Positions 25,400-36,596 of a stretch of DNA of 64,000 nt are shown piece by piece. The DNA lies in NCBI GenBank assembly GCA_023053575.1, contig JAKZAP010000013.1:816001-880000 (forward strand), in the 5' to 3' direction. This stretch comes from Branchinecta lynchi. Taxonomy: Eukaryota > Arthropoda > Branchiopoda > Anostraca > Branchinectidae. The notes beneath the pieces are model-generated. The model did no database searches. It was not told the origin of the DNA and saw nothing but the letters and a program-made list of their open reading frames with translations. The position numbers and the translations under genes are program-made. The stretch's first letter is position 1. Each line of letters begins with the position of its first letter.

Positions 25400-26280
25400 A
25401 TTAGGAACTCCGGTTAAACTTTTGTGCCAAGTTCTGTGGCCAAGTCAAGTCAAGGGTTAACAAGAAGTGAAGTGTATAGTAAGTGAGAATCCAAACGCAA
25501 AGACTACGACCCCATACATCTCTGACGAGTTTCATATTTCCCCAACGCTCAAGGCTACCAACAACAGACAGCCTTAGCACTTAGCGTTAAAACAGACCAA
25601 TCCGTTTTATAGGATTTTCTTCTTTCCGATTCCGGTCTACGTCAGACTCCCGTCGCACAATTTATCTGGTATGAAAGCGAAGCAGATAGATGTATCAATC
25701 GTCTTATTACCCCTACGCCGAACAACTTGACAAAGACATAAGAACTAACGGATTTCCCATTTATTGTCGGATTCCGGCGAATCCGACAGGGAAGATATCG
25801 ATCATGTTTCTATTCTTCACCCTATTTGATCACTCTAGATGACTTCAGTCAACCTCTCGTAAATGTCGGTTTGTTGCAAGATCACGAACGAACTACTCTC
25901 TAGTTTTTTTTTCGATTTCCACCCGCGTTAGCCTATTGCTATTAGGATTTATTGGTTGATTGAGGCGAGGAATAAAGACCTGTTTTAGATTCATCGTGTC
26001 TCCTTCCCCATAAATCGACTGTCTCTTCAGCTAGAAACTATTTTTGTTATAATTTAAAGCCGCCTGTCTCACCCCAAAATTTACGGTTACGGGGCCAATT
26101 AACAAGTTTGATCTGCACTTTATTTTCACTTACGGGATTCCATAAATAAATGAGAGAATAATTTCCAAATATTAGGGGGAAGAATAGTAAGTAAAATATG
26201 GGTTTATTTTCAAAGTTAGATGACGTGAATAGTTAAAACCTGTAAACAAACCCTTAACGAAAAAACTGAATCCTGATTAC
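25400..26280. other. no recognised feature
   Basis: Unique-looking sequence with scattered stops; one ccggattccggcgaatccg resembles an R1 unit. No exon recognised. Confidence 0.5.
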
Positions 26281-26448
26281 AGGTTTGTTTCCTTTCCCGA
26301 CGTTGGCCCAGAAGATTTACAGCCCGACGAGGACCCTTGCCAAGAAGGGCCGAAATATCGCTGATTGAAGAATCGTAGCTGACGTCTATCCGTTGTAAAC
26401 ATTGTTTGAATACATTTTTCAAAGTCAGTTTGGACTCAAAGGATATTT
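26281..26448 (+). repeat. R3 structured repeat, extended copy
   Basis: Includes a 5' part aggtttgtttcctttcccga shared with the copy at 22460-22530, then gaggacccttgccaagaagg, the tagctgacg block, and a 3' end tttggactcaaaggatattt. Confidence 0.82.
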
Positions 26449-27033
26449 AAAAATAGATTAAAATTAACGTCACTGAGGGATGGACGAGTAGCCACAAAAA
26501 GTACGAAACGTGATTTTTTAGTTTTGAAATGATATAAAAATCAGTTAAATTACAAAAGATGCTTCGGGAAAAAAAATCGCAATAAATCTACCGCAATTTA
26601 GCAATCCAAAACGATAATATTGGTTTTATTCGGATTTGCACTATTACAACTGCTTATTTCTAGGGTCCAGGACAGATCGTAAAACCTTGGACACACGACC
26701 AGGGTCGAGTGCTCGCGGGCTGGAATTCCTGCCGGATTTTCGGCATTGTCATCGCTTCCATATGAAAACGCTGAGGTTTGTTCAGCTTTATAAAAGAAAA
26801 TCCGTGCCGGGAAATCCTTATCGTATGTTCGCACTTTAACATGGGTTCTGTCGCATTTTGAGGATGACTTGTCAAGTCTGTCCGTGTCAAGGACTACAGC
26901 TCGAAGTTCATCCGGAAAAAGAGTCTAAGTCGACACAAACTCCCCCCCCCCCCCAAATCCCGCGTACAAACACAGACACATTTGGACTCATATTTGACAC
27001 TGTAAAACACATATTTCAGCTACATATTATTAT

Positions 27034-27082
27034 AGCAATATCTCGGCCCTTCTTGGCAAAAGCCCTCTTCAGGCTCAACTGG
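27034..27082 (-). repeat. R3 fragment, reverse
   Basis: Only the central hairpin region (ctcggcccttcttggcaaaa) and the cttcaggctcaa side remain. Confidence 0.7.
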
Positions 27083-27468
27083 AAAATAAACTTGAACTCT
27101 TTTCTACATTCGCGACCTAAACTTACTTTAGTTCTAGTTTCTGGCAACTGCAATGGTCAACTTCTGCCTAGGACCCCCATTATCGGAAGTGGCCCCGGCC
27201 AGGAGCCAAACAAAGTGTAGTTGGTACTTGCCTATTTCATTTTTCAATTCTGCTTGTCTATTCTCTAACCCGAAGTGCATCAAATAAATAAAAATCAGTA
27301 AAGCTAAATCACACCTCTTACTAGAAAAGATCTTTTCACTATGAAACGGGTAAAAAATATCGTATTTTCGAAAAATACCATTACTTTCCACGTGAAATTA
27401 GCGATGTTCTTGTTAGCGCTTGTCGACTCTATTCAGCCTACCTGCTCTCCGATCCGGCGGCCGGGAGA

Positions 27469-28160
27469 ACAAGACCAAAGGTTTCTATGGGATCCCAAAA
27501 GTTTAATATTTGAGTCAAACAATGTGGCTTGGTCTTCGTCAGACTCATTGAACATCTTTACTATTGAGATTTAGAAACAGAAAAAGGTTAATGGCTAGTC
27601 ACCTGCGAAAACCAAGTTAAGATATGAATTCAGCATTGTGTGCATATACCCCTAGGTTATACGTCCTACTTTGACGAAATCGATCGAATCTTATTGCCTT
27701 CCGTCTGCTAAATCATCGGTTTGACCGGATTCCAGGCGAACTACTTGTCCGACAAGAAAATGATTTTCATATAAATGTTCAGCATGTCTTCTTACACCTT
27801 AATCGAACACCTAATTAACTTTTTATAAAACTTCACTTTTAACAAACTTTCCGGTTTTGGCCGGATTCCGGGCGAACTATTGTCCGGCGAGAAAATGGTT
27901 TTCATATTCATGTTCGGCATGTCTTTCTGCTCCTAAATCAACTATCTCATTAGCTTTAAAAAATAAAACGTGTTGACCCTTCATTTAAACCACTCCCCCA
28001 CCCTAAATGTAGAGCTACAGAGCCCATCTAAGAACTAGACCTTTCTCTTGAACCAAAGAGTGCTCACACCAAGTCTCAGCGAAATATATCATTCCCTTTG
28101 GGAGTTATCGTGCTTACAGACGGACGGACAGACAGACAACTTACTTATGGAATCCCAAAA
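27469..28160 (+). mobile_element. R1 repeat, short
   Basis: Starts acaagaccaaaggtttct, ends atggaatcccaaaa; about two internal units. Confidence 0.85.
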
Positions 28161-28504
28161 TCAAAAGAAGTCCATGACACAAGATAGATCTGATGGTCTG
28201 CCATGTCTTCCAAAATGAAAAAGAACACTTCGAAGCTTCTCATACCCTTGTGTGTGACTGAGTTGTCAGTGGACGTTGAAGAGTCCGACAAAGTTTGAGT
28301 TGTGTGACGGACAAAATTCGGCACGGCCGAAAAAGCGCAAAAAATTCGTAGGCACAAAACGAAACAACGGCAAAAGATGGAGATTTTAGAAGCTTATTAT
28401 TCCATAAGGGAGCTAGGTATACTATAAAAAGCAGAATTACCAAGAGGGGTCCTTTAAGTGTGTTCTTTTCTAAATTACCAACAAAGTAACAAGTAACAAA
28501 TCAA

Positions 28505-28828
28505 AGTACAATCTAAACATGCAAAAGAACTACGCGAATACGTCATCAGCTACGATCCAAAGCAAACAAGTTCACTTACCGACTCGTTGACTGCCTACGG
28601 GACATGAATCTCACTGTTCGAGCCTGGGGAAGTGGGCAGTACGCTACAATACAAATACGTCTAGCTTCACGCTTGACTGCACCGACCATTTGAGAACGGT
28701 AATCAATCCATCAAGATGGCACTTGTGTTTACTCGAAGCAACGTGATCTTTTAGTACAATCTAAACATGCAAAAGACTACGCGAATACGTCATAAGCTAC
28801 GATCCAAAGCAAACAAGTTCACTTACCA
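28505..28828. repeat. direct duplication of intron/donor segment
   Basis: Two copies of a 74-75 bp segment, 28505-28581 and 28754-28828, differ at about two positions. Both begin gtacaatctaaacatgc and end at aagttcacttacc, the reverse complement of the KCNQ donor region. The 170 bp between them is unrelated. The near identity points to a recent duplication. Confidence 0.9.
28580..28643 (-). other. possible pseudo-exon beside a duplicated KCNQ splice donor
   Basis: About 75 bp of the intron, including the splice-donor context next to the S5 exon (28754-28828), recurs nearly identically at 28505-28581. The second copy therefore offers another gtaagtgaacttg donor. A plausible acceptor (gtatttgtattgtag) lies upstream on the minus strand and would define a 64-nt exon. 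Read in the frame left by the S5 exon it reaches a TGA after ten codons, so inclusion would truncate the channel before the selectivity filter. It may be only a chance by-product of the duplication. Confidence 0.3.
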
Positions 28829-28952
28829 CTCCCCACCAGAGAGCATTGGCGAAGTTCGAAAATTTGTCATTCGTATCCTTCTCCGCTAGGTATACCAGAA
28901 AGGACGTGAAGATCAGGCCCAGGAAACCGATATACAACGTTGTAATCAATTC
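28827..28952 (-). CDS. KCNQ (Kv7) channel exon, S5 and start of pore helix
   Basis: A 126-nt exon (42 codons, phase 0 at both ends). It starts at [20 protein letters not shown] (S5), continues [20 protein letters not shown] and ends GV just before the pore signature expected in the next exon. The acceptor is ttaatttcctag and the donor gtaagtgaac. Start and end match the human KCNQ1 exon 6 boundaries (ELITT...WWGV), but the turret is five residues shorter. The S5 start resembles KCNQ1 (TTLYIGFLG), whereas the S4 charges resemble KCNQ2-5. The Trp that binds retigabine in KCNQ2-5 is Leu here. The exon with the TIGYGD selectivity filter was not found between here and position 1, so it probably lies beyond the left edge. 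Confidence 0.97.
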
Positions 28953-29206
28953 CTAGGAAATTAATAAATTAATCATTTGGGAGTCGACACGGCTCAGAAT
29001 TTTCTCTGATCTCAAGAGCTAGTTAAAACTGCAGAAAAGGCGGCTCAATTGGTTTAATTTACTTCAAAATATAGCCGAGGGGCGCCGTTACTACACTACA
29101 TTTACAGTAAAAATAAAACGAAAGAGAAACGTAAATGGAAGCCTCCAGTATTGATCGTCACCGTTATCACCACTGTCACCATCAGATCATCACTTACAGC
29201 TCCGAT

Positions 29207-31190
29207 CAAGTGCCATATATCGATCACTTTTGGATCTGTCGGTCTGTCGGTCTGTCTGTCGGTCAGTCAGGCAACTGTTCTCGAGTTAGGGTACTTTCAC
29301 AAGTGCTAGGACGATGAAACTAGGCAGGCATATCAGGAATCCGACCAAACTGACTTGGAAATAGTCGCTTTCCCGATCCGACCACCATCGGGGGAGTGGA
29401 GGGAGGGGGAATCCGGAATACTGACATATTTATAACTTTTGAACGGGGAATCGGATGTTAATGAAACTTGAAATTTGGAAAGACCTCGTGTCTCAGATGT
29501 CACACATCAAGTTCGGAATGGATCCGGTGACTTTGGTGGGGGAGTTGGGGGGGGAGGGAATCATGTGACATGTTCAGAGTGGACGTATCTGGATGAAACT
29601 TGGTTGCAAGAACACGCACAAGCCCTAGATACATAGTTGACAAGACCGGGCCGGATCCGAGCACTGTGGGGCGAGTTGGAGGGAGGGTTCCGGAATTGAA
29701 CAACATCCTCGCTTGAACAACATATTCCCTCGTTTGAACATTATATATCAACCCCTTCGACCTTCGATTACACTAGATCTCTCCGACGTCCATAGAATAA
29801 ACAAATGAATGTCGTCAACTACAGCAGAGAGCTCAACTAGTTTGAGAATAAAGGGGTAGGGACTGCTATAGCCGTAAATTGTCGACAACTTTTATGTCTG
29901 GTTTTCGCCGGATTCCGGGAGAACTACCTGTCCGGCGAGAAAATAACTTTCCTATTCGGATTCAGCATGTCTCCTTACCCCTAAATAAACTATCTCAGTA
30001 GCTTTAAAAAATATTTGTTTTGACCCTTAATTTGAAACCCACTCCCCCACACCCTTGTCGTTTGCACGATCTGAACATCCCTGGGGGGAGAGGGATGGCG
30101 AATCCGGAATCTAGTGGCATTTATAACTGTTGAAACGGGCGGTCAGATTTGAATGAAACTTGGCGAGTGGAGAGAGCTATTGTCTCAGATGTTCCAAGTG
30201 AACTCCAGACCGGATCCGACACTCGGGGAGGAGAGTTGGAACGGGGCATCGGAATTTTTGTGAAACGCTTATTGTCGAGAGATAGGGATGGAATTTGGTG
30301 GGAAGAACAAGCATAAGCATTAGATGCGTTATTAACAGAACACGATCATGTCGGGTCTATTAGGGGGGAGTTGAAGGGGGTTTCCTGGACTTCCAGTGAT
30401 CGCGAGATAGGATGCTTCCAGATGTGCTAAGGACAACAAAACTTGGAAGGGATAGTAGTGACCCGACCAAATAGACTTAATAACCTGACAAAATGCCCTA
30501 GGAAGACTTCTTTTCCTGGATCCGACCATTTTCGGGGAGTAGAGGGAGGGGGAATCAGAAAATTACTGACTTCCATAGTTTGCGAAAATATGGTCCGATT
30601 CAAGTAAAACTTTATGGGTGATAAGAACTGATGACCTAGATATGCGAAGCATGTGTACGAACCCATGCGTCCATGATTGGGGGAGTTGGGGGTGGAAACT
30701 TTATGACATGCATAAAAACCAAACGGATGGGCAGAATGGGATCCAAGTTGGACAGTACCAAGTTTATGCAGCCTAGATATGTCATTTGGCGTCCGAACCG
30801 GATCCGACCAAGGCAGGAGGAAGATGAAGCATGCGGGAACCGAAAATTTGCAGATATATTCCGATCCTTGTTAACTTGATGGGCGGGAAGAGGAGATGTT
30901 AGAGTTGCGAACTTTCTGTGTCCGAGTCGTATTCGGCCACAGTGGGGGGAGTTAGAGGGGGAGCCTAGGAAATGTTGTGGCTCGCATAGGGGTTAAATGA
31001 GTTAAGTGATTCGAATGAAACTTGGAAAGTAGAGATCGTATGCTTTATAAGACATATTTTAAGGTCCGGACCGAGTCCGAGCACGGTGGGGAGGGGTATC
31101 GGAATTCCCGGAAAAAATGCTCAGATTTACTTTCTCGTTTCTCACACCACCTACTCGTAACACGTGCCATATAGGCTCGCAGCTCCTGTT
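29207..31190 (-). mobile_element. R2 repeat, reverse, with an R1 piece inside
   Basis: Left end caagtgccatatatcgatca with gtcggtctg repeats; right end gtgccatataggctcgcagc. An R1 segment occupies about 29870-30060. It lies in the KCNQ gene, upstream of the S5 exon in the minus direction. Confidence 0.82.
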
Positions 31191-31499
31191 CTTATTTCTA
31201 AACTACCTAGCGAAACCCCGTTTCGGCTATAAAAGTACTCTGTATCTTAGGAGTTAGGACAAAAGTATTGTGCACCTTACGGTGAAGTTACACACTTTAA
31301 GGGTTCAGAGTTCATTAGTAACCAAACTCTTAAGGCCGAAATAAGCATTGACGCTTGTAGAATAAGAAAATGTAGCGAGATCCAGCCCGGACCTGGACAG
31401 GTGAAGCTGGGATATGTGCTCTTGTTAGTTTCATGTCTTATCTAAATCGTATAACTTGTTTAAAATTTACGCGTGTCACAATATTCGGGATCGCCCTAT

Positions 31500-31859
31500 A
31501 GGACCTATGATTGTTTTTCCTACCAAGCCCAATCCGAATCCCTCCACTCTAAGCGTGCCACGAAATTTCCCTTGCCCCCCCTCCCCATAGCTGTCGGATC
31601 CAATCGGGGCTGGAGATGGAAGATCTTATACACGTGTTGTTGCTAATTATCGAATTTCCCCTTCTCCACTCCCCCCAGGATGGTCGGATCCGGGCGTGGC
31701 AATTTCTCAACAAATCTGATTGGATCCCTAATATGCCAACTTTCATCTACTTTACAGTCCACCTGAAAGTACCTTAGTTCCTGTCAGCGGAGTGCCCGAA
31801 CGACGCAAAGTGACCGGTGTATGGCACTTAGCACTTGCGCCTAAGACTGCAAGTGCCAT
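31500..31859 (+). repeat. R2 3' fragment
   Basis: C-tract sub-units and the 3' hairpin tggcacttagcacttgcgcc … aagtgccat. Confidence 0.75.
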
Positions 31860-31930
31860 GAAACCGTTTCTTGGGTGCTGCAAAAACTGTTCAAATCACG
31901 AACTGGTTTTCCCACAAGTTCGTTTTTCCA

Positions 31931-32056
31931 ACTTGAGCGGCTTTGAGCCTCAAGAGGACCCTTGCCAAGAAGGGCCGAAATATAGCTCTAATAAAATTCA
32001 GCTGACGTATCCGTTTTGCAAACATGATTCGCAGTCAGCTTGGGCTGAAGGAATAT
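31931..32056 (+). repeat. R3 structured repeat
   Basis: A full copy from gagcggctttgagcctcaag through ccttgccaagaaggg and agctgacgtatcc to agtcagcttgggctgaagg and gaatattt. Confidence 0.85.
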
Positions 32057-32394
32057 TTACCACGAACTGTTTCAGGTGGCAACCTTCGCAATAAGATAAG
32101 GTGGCGAGACCTCAGTTTCTTTACCTAACTCGGTGTGCGGTTTCGCCAGCAGAAATAAACGAGTTTGACATTAAAGATTCGTCTGGTTGGAATCCGAATC
32201 CTGGCGGATCGACAGGAGGCTATCAAGGGCTGTGCCAACAAACTAAAGGTAAACTGGCCGTCTAAAACTGTAAATAATCCATCCTAGGACTCTTGCGATT
32301 CGATTTACGTCGGTAACACTGATTGTTATACAAACAAGATCAAAGGTTTTGGTGGGATCACTGGGATCCAAAAGGGGACTATTTATTAAACTCC

Positions 32395-32771
32395 AGGGAA
32401 TCGGGCTGTTCCCAAACCATGTCTTATCCCGCTCCCTCCACTCTAAGCGTGCCACGAGATTTCCGGTTCCTTCATCTAACTCCCCCCCACAGTTGTAGGA
32501 CACCTACTCTTGCCAACTGCCCAGTTTTATTCAGGTTCGATCATCCATTTAAAAGTTATGCATGCCTCACTAGTCCAGATTCCTTCTCCCTCCATTCCGG
32601 GATGGTCGGCTCTGGAAAGTGACAATTTCCAAGTCAATTTGTTCGGACCCTCAATGTGCCTGCCAAATTTCATCCTCCTAGCACATGGAAGTGCCACAAC
32701 TCGCGATCACCCGACCGACCGACGGGAAAGCGATTGGTATATGGCACTTGAGCCAGAGATTCAACTGCAAT
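32395..32771 (+). repeat. R2 3' fragment
   Basis: Sub-units ending in gaccgaccgacgggaaagcg and a decayed terminal hairpin tggcacttgagcc … actgcaat. Confidence 0.75.
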
Positions 32772-33197
32772 AAAAACAAAACAGACAGGAACCAGAACCC
32801 AGATAAGACCATAGAAGTTTTCTCTGTGCGGCATTCCTAGACAGTCGAACCTTCTCAAGATGTTTAATTCCCTGAAAAGATGAGTCGCCTAACCTCTATA
32901 TCGACCAGTCGACCACTGCCCCCCCCCCCCCCACCCCTCTATTACACCTTAAAAGCCTCCCTCCGTAAATATTTTGTTCTTGGCAAACAGTCATAAAGTG
33001 TTCAATTTTTCTAGCGCCTGTCCACACATCAGGAGAGAGAAAATTCCACCCGCTTACCAAAAGTAGCATGACGTTCACTCGGACTGAATTCACCCATTTT
33101 AACCTTATTTCAACCAAAAAAAATCTAATAAGGCGTACTGCGGCGTCTGCAGATCCGGCTTATACTTGAGCCGTGCTGTTTATGCTGCAGAAGGATA

Positions 33198-33388
33198 AAG
33201 CCCCGTATACAAGCATGCATTGCCAAGCACAGATGTCTAGGCACGTGTCTAGCATCACCGTTCACACCAATGCCTAGGCACAGATTTTGGGCCAGGCAAG
33301 AACTCCTGGCTCTAGAACTCAGTGCCTGGCCACGTCCGAGTATGTGCCTAGACCTGTGCTTGTCTTGGCATGCTTGTGAACGCGGCTT
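33198..33388. mobile_element. inverted-repeat MITE (about 190 bp)
   Basis: Arms gccccgtatacaagcatgc and gcatgcttgtgaacgcggc, continuing with aagcacag…ctaggcac complementarity. It abuts the MITE at 33390. The target duplication is not clear, so the superfamily is not assigned. Confidence 0.75.
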
Positions 33389-33389
33389 A

Positions 33390-33620
33390 TGGTCCGTTTA
33401 CACACTTCGTAAAATCCGACCGTATTTTGAAACCGAGCGTATTTTACGCACGTTTTGAGCTTGAAAAGATTGCTAGCAATACGGACGTATTTAAATACAA
33501 AACGGACCGGTTTCTCTAATTCATCCGTATTGCTAGAAATCTTGTCAAGCTCAAAACGTGCGTAAAATATGGTAGGATTTCAAAATACGCTCGGATTTTA
33601 CGCAGTGTGTAAACCCACCA
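33390..33620. mobile_element. PIF/Harbinger-like MITE (231 bp), long inverted repeats
   Basis: Ends TGGTCCGTTTACACAC and GTGTGTAAACCCACCA, flanked by TTA on both sides. The arms stay complementary for about 95 bp (…ttttgagcttgaaaagattgctagcaatacgga), so most of the element folds on itself. Confidence 0.88.
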
Positions 33621-33839
33621 TTAGCAAAATCTTGATCCTCTTTTGTCTTTTTTTTTGTCGCCAGGGTTGACACGGATAAAACGAAAATTACACTTTTTTC
33701 TAGAAGTAGCACTTCGAAAGATCACGTTTTGTTACGTTCCGATTGCTCTTGCTTTAAAATCAAATTATGAAACAGTGTTTTCCATCCAGTACTTTTAGTA
33801 GGTTTCGCCAATAATGAACATCAAATTGTTGCAACGTTT

Positions 33840-33990
33840 TCTCACTAAAAGAACACTTTTCCCGATCTTTTGTAGCACGAAAACTATATCAACCTGAAAC
33901 TTCAATCTGAACAAGCACGTTATAGGGCGTAATCGGTCCGTATAGGGCCACACAGCTTATTGTAGCTGTTTGAACAATGCTTAAAGGACC
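33840..33990 (+). repeat. dispersed repeat R4, copy 1
   Basis: Shares actaaaagaacacttttccc-gatctttt and cagcttattgtagctgtttg-aacaatgctt with 40170-40345, the spacer of the inverted repeat. Confidence 0.5.
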
Positions 33991-34119
33991 TGTCTTACCT
34001 TTAACACTAATGCAACCTACTTCCATAATCATTTCATATATTTCTAAACCAGAGACCCCAATTTCGTACGGAAAATTCTAACCCCGCTAACAAAACCAAA
34101 ACCTCTAACAATACACCTT

Positions 34120-34440
34120 ATTTACACATAAAGCTTGTTTATTCAGCCATACAAGATTGAATACATGTATAACCACATAAATAAACTGTTACAACAGTTA
34201 CTAAAACTGTTGCTAAACTAAGCTAAACTTTCTGTCCTAGGCCCAAACGCTCTAACTACATATTTCCGTACTTCTGCGATCAATTTGGGGTTCGTAAATT
34301 CCAGGATACCGTGAAGCGAAACCAACCCACCCCGAACAAATTTGTCCCTCAAATGCAGAAGCGCTTGGCACTCTAAGAGAAAGTGGGCCAAATCCCCCTC
34401 TGCAACTTGCAAAGAGGGCAAAGGTACCCCGGGCCAGCTT
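34120..34440 (-). pseudogene. LINE 3' end: C-terminal zinc knuckle and 3' UTR
   Basis: The minus strand encodes the end of a LINE ORF2: a CPLC pair in one frame, then EGDLAHFLLECQALLHLRD and FTNPKLIAEVRKYVVRAFG in another, separated by a one-base shift, then a stop. This is the C-terminal Cys/His region common in non-LTR elements. Downstream is a 3' UTR with aataaacaagc. The upstream side is cut off by an R1 copy at 34461. Confidence 0.8.
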
Positions 34441-34460
34441 TCCTCGAATTAAAAACTTAT

Positions 34461-35676
34461 TTTTGGGATCCGAATACGTAAGTGGAGGGATATCTATGAC
34501 ATCGCAAAATTGTCCGTCCATCCGTCCGTCCGTCTGTAAGCACGATAACTCTCGAAGGGAATGAGATATTTTGATGAAACTTGGCATGAGGATTGTTTGG
34601 GTCAAGGGTAAGGTCGAGTTCGTAGATGGGCTCTGTAGCCCTATATTTGGGGGTGGGGGAGGGGGTTCAATTTAAGGGACAAACAAAATATTTGTAAACA
34701 GCTAATGTGATAGTCGACTATGAGGTAAGAAGACATGCTGAGCACGATGGTGACAATCATTTTCTCGCTGGACAAGTAGTTCGTCTGGAATCCGGCAAAA
34801 ACCGGAAAGTTTGGTAAAAGTAAAAGTTTCATTTGAAGTTGATTATATGTTTGATTAAGGGGTAAGAAGACATGCTGAGCACGATGGTGAAAACCATTTC
34901 CTCGCTGGACGAGTAGTTCGTCCGGAATCCGGCAAAAACCGGAAAGCTGGTTAAAAGTAAAAGTTTCATTTGAAGTTGGTTAAATGTTTGATTTAGGTAT
35001 AAGAAGACATGCTGAGCACGATGGTGAAAATCATTTTCTCGCTGGACGAGTAGTTCGTCCGGAATCCGGCAAAAACTGGAAAGTTGGTTAAAAGTAAAAG
35101 TTTCATTTGAAGTTGATTAAATGTTTGATTTAGGGGTAAGAAGACATGCTGAGTATGATGGTGAAAATCATTTTGTCGCCAGACAAGCAGTTCGTCTGGA
35201 ATCCGGCCAAAACCGGAAAATATGTTAAAAGTAAAAGCTTTATCTGGAGTTGATTAGATGATATATTTATTGGTAAGAAGAGACGCTGAGTCTGTATATA
35301 ATGATAATTTTTTACCCGGACATATAATTAGTCCGGAATCCGGTTGTACCCGCATTTTTTTAAGTCAGAATTTTATTTAAAGTTGATTAGATTTCCTTAT
35401 AGGGATTAGGAGATACGCCGGCTTCGTTTCTGAATTTTTCTTTTTTTGCTGGACTAGTAGTTCGCTCGGAATTCGGGCGAAACCGCAAATTTGGCAGAAG
35501 TAAAGCAGGAAGTTTCGGTCAATATCGTCAAAATAGATATGGCTTATAGAGGTATAGATAGGTAGATAGAATATCTGAACTCGGTTTTCTCTGATGATTA
35601 GCCTGGCGAAGACAAGACCGAATTGTCTGGATCAAATCTTAGATTTTTGGGATCCCATCGACACCTTTGGTCTTGT
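34461..35676 (-). mobile_element. R1 repeat, full length, reverse
   Basis: Both ends present in reverse: tttttgggatccgaatacg on the left, gggatcccatcgacacc and ctttggtcttgt on the right. It sits in the KCNQ intron, close upstream of the S3-S4 exon's donor side. Four or five internal units. Confidence 0.9.
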
Positions 35677-35825
35677 TTATTGAGGATCGGCAGAGTTAGC
35701 TGGTACCAGGTTTCCACTGTAGCAGGATCAAGTCCTAGCTTAAAATAATATTCAAAACCAAACTCATCTTTGATTTTACTCTACAACAAGAGTATCTGAA
35801 CAATTTTTTAATTACATTCGCTTAC

Positions 35826-35998
35826 CTGTCTATGAGCGTATACAACTGAGCCGAGCAGCTTCCACGTTCCTCCACGGCGATCCATCCGGACCATCCGAAG
35901 GATTTGAAAGAAGCGGAGAATCCGGAGCGCTGAAGCGGCAAATCGGCCATTTGTCCCCACTAATATGACAACAACAGAGGCACATATTGTGATAATAT
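35826..35998 (-). CDS. KCNQ (Kv7) channel exon, S3 and S4 voltage sensor
   Basis: A 173-nt exon that, with the G from the previous exon, gives exactly 58 codons and ends in phase 0. It encodes S3 ([15 protein letters not shown]), the S3-S4 loop, S4 with arginines at the family's usual spacing ([18 protein letters not shown]) and the S4-S5 linker ([17 protein letters not shown]). Gln replaces the third S4 charge, as is typical of KCNQ channels. The acceptor is a pyrimidine-rich cacttctttctag and the donor is gtaagc. The intron to the preceding exon is 1.8 kb and the one to the next exon 6.9 kb. In human KCNQ1 this stretch is split into exons 4 and 5; here it is one exon. The obvious longer open frame over this region is a different frame and is not the gene. 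Confidence 0.96.
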
Positions 35999-36596
35999 CT
36001 AGAAAGAAGTGAACTTTGATGCACTTCTCGTAGGGGTAAATGAAAAAGCGAGACCTTCAGAGGGAGTTTACCAGAAACAAGGCAATAATTTTCATGAAAG
36101 CGTGGCGGCCGCAAAAAGTACGAATCAGTTTATTCCAAGCGTGGACCGTCACCTGGCTAATCGATTAGGACTCTAACCTTTCTAATCGTCTCTAATCTAA
36201 TCTAATCGTCTAATCGTTAACTGTCTCTAATCGTTCCGTCAATTCTAACTTCTGAGATTTCGAACTTCATCTGTCACTCTTATCCACTACATAGATTTTT
36301 GCATGTGCCGTGTTTGGCTCTTTTCGCGGTGGATCAGGATCTCCATTTTTGCTTCCGAGGAATTCATCGTTCAGAAATACCTGACATGAAATCTGACGAC
36401 AGAAATACCTGACCTGCAAGTGCTAAAAAAACAGAGACCAATCTAGGGAGTATTATGGCGGCAAAGAACGCAACTAACATAACGATAACAAGAATATACA
36501 AGCAGTAAACAGCTAGGTTATCGCCTCCACAAATACAAAAAAATAACCTCCAAGCTCAGGGTTACGGTCACTCTGCCAGCTCCAGGTAGGCAACAG

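Noticed and set aside
1..28826. The KCNQ exon with the TIGYGD selectivity filter
   Set aside because: Looked for on the minus strand left of the S5 exon with the expected codon pattern and not found.
31931..32056. Calling R3 a canonical hammerhead ribozyme
   Set aside because: The core order matches but stem III beside GAAA is not supported and some copies break CTGANGA; kept only as a hypothesis.
35830..36114. 94-codon minus-strand open frame
   Set aside because: It overlaps the KCNQ S3-S4 exon in the wrong frame; the true exon ends at 35998 with a proper acceptor.
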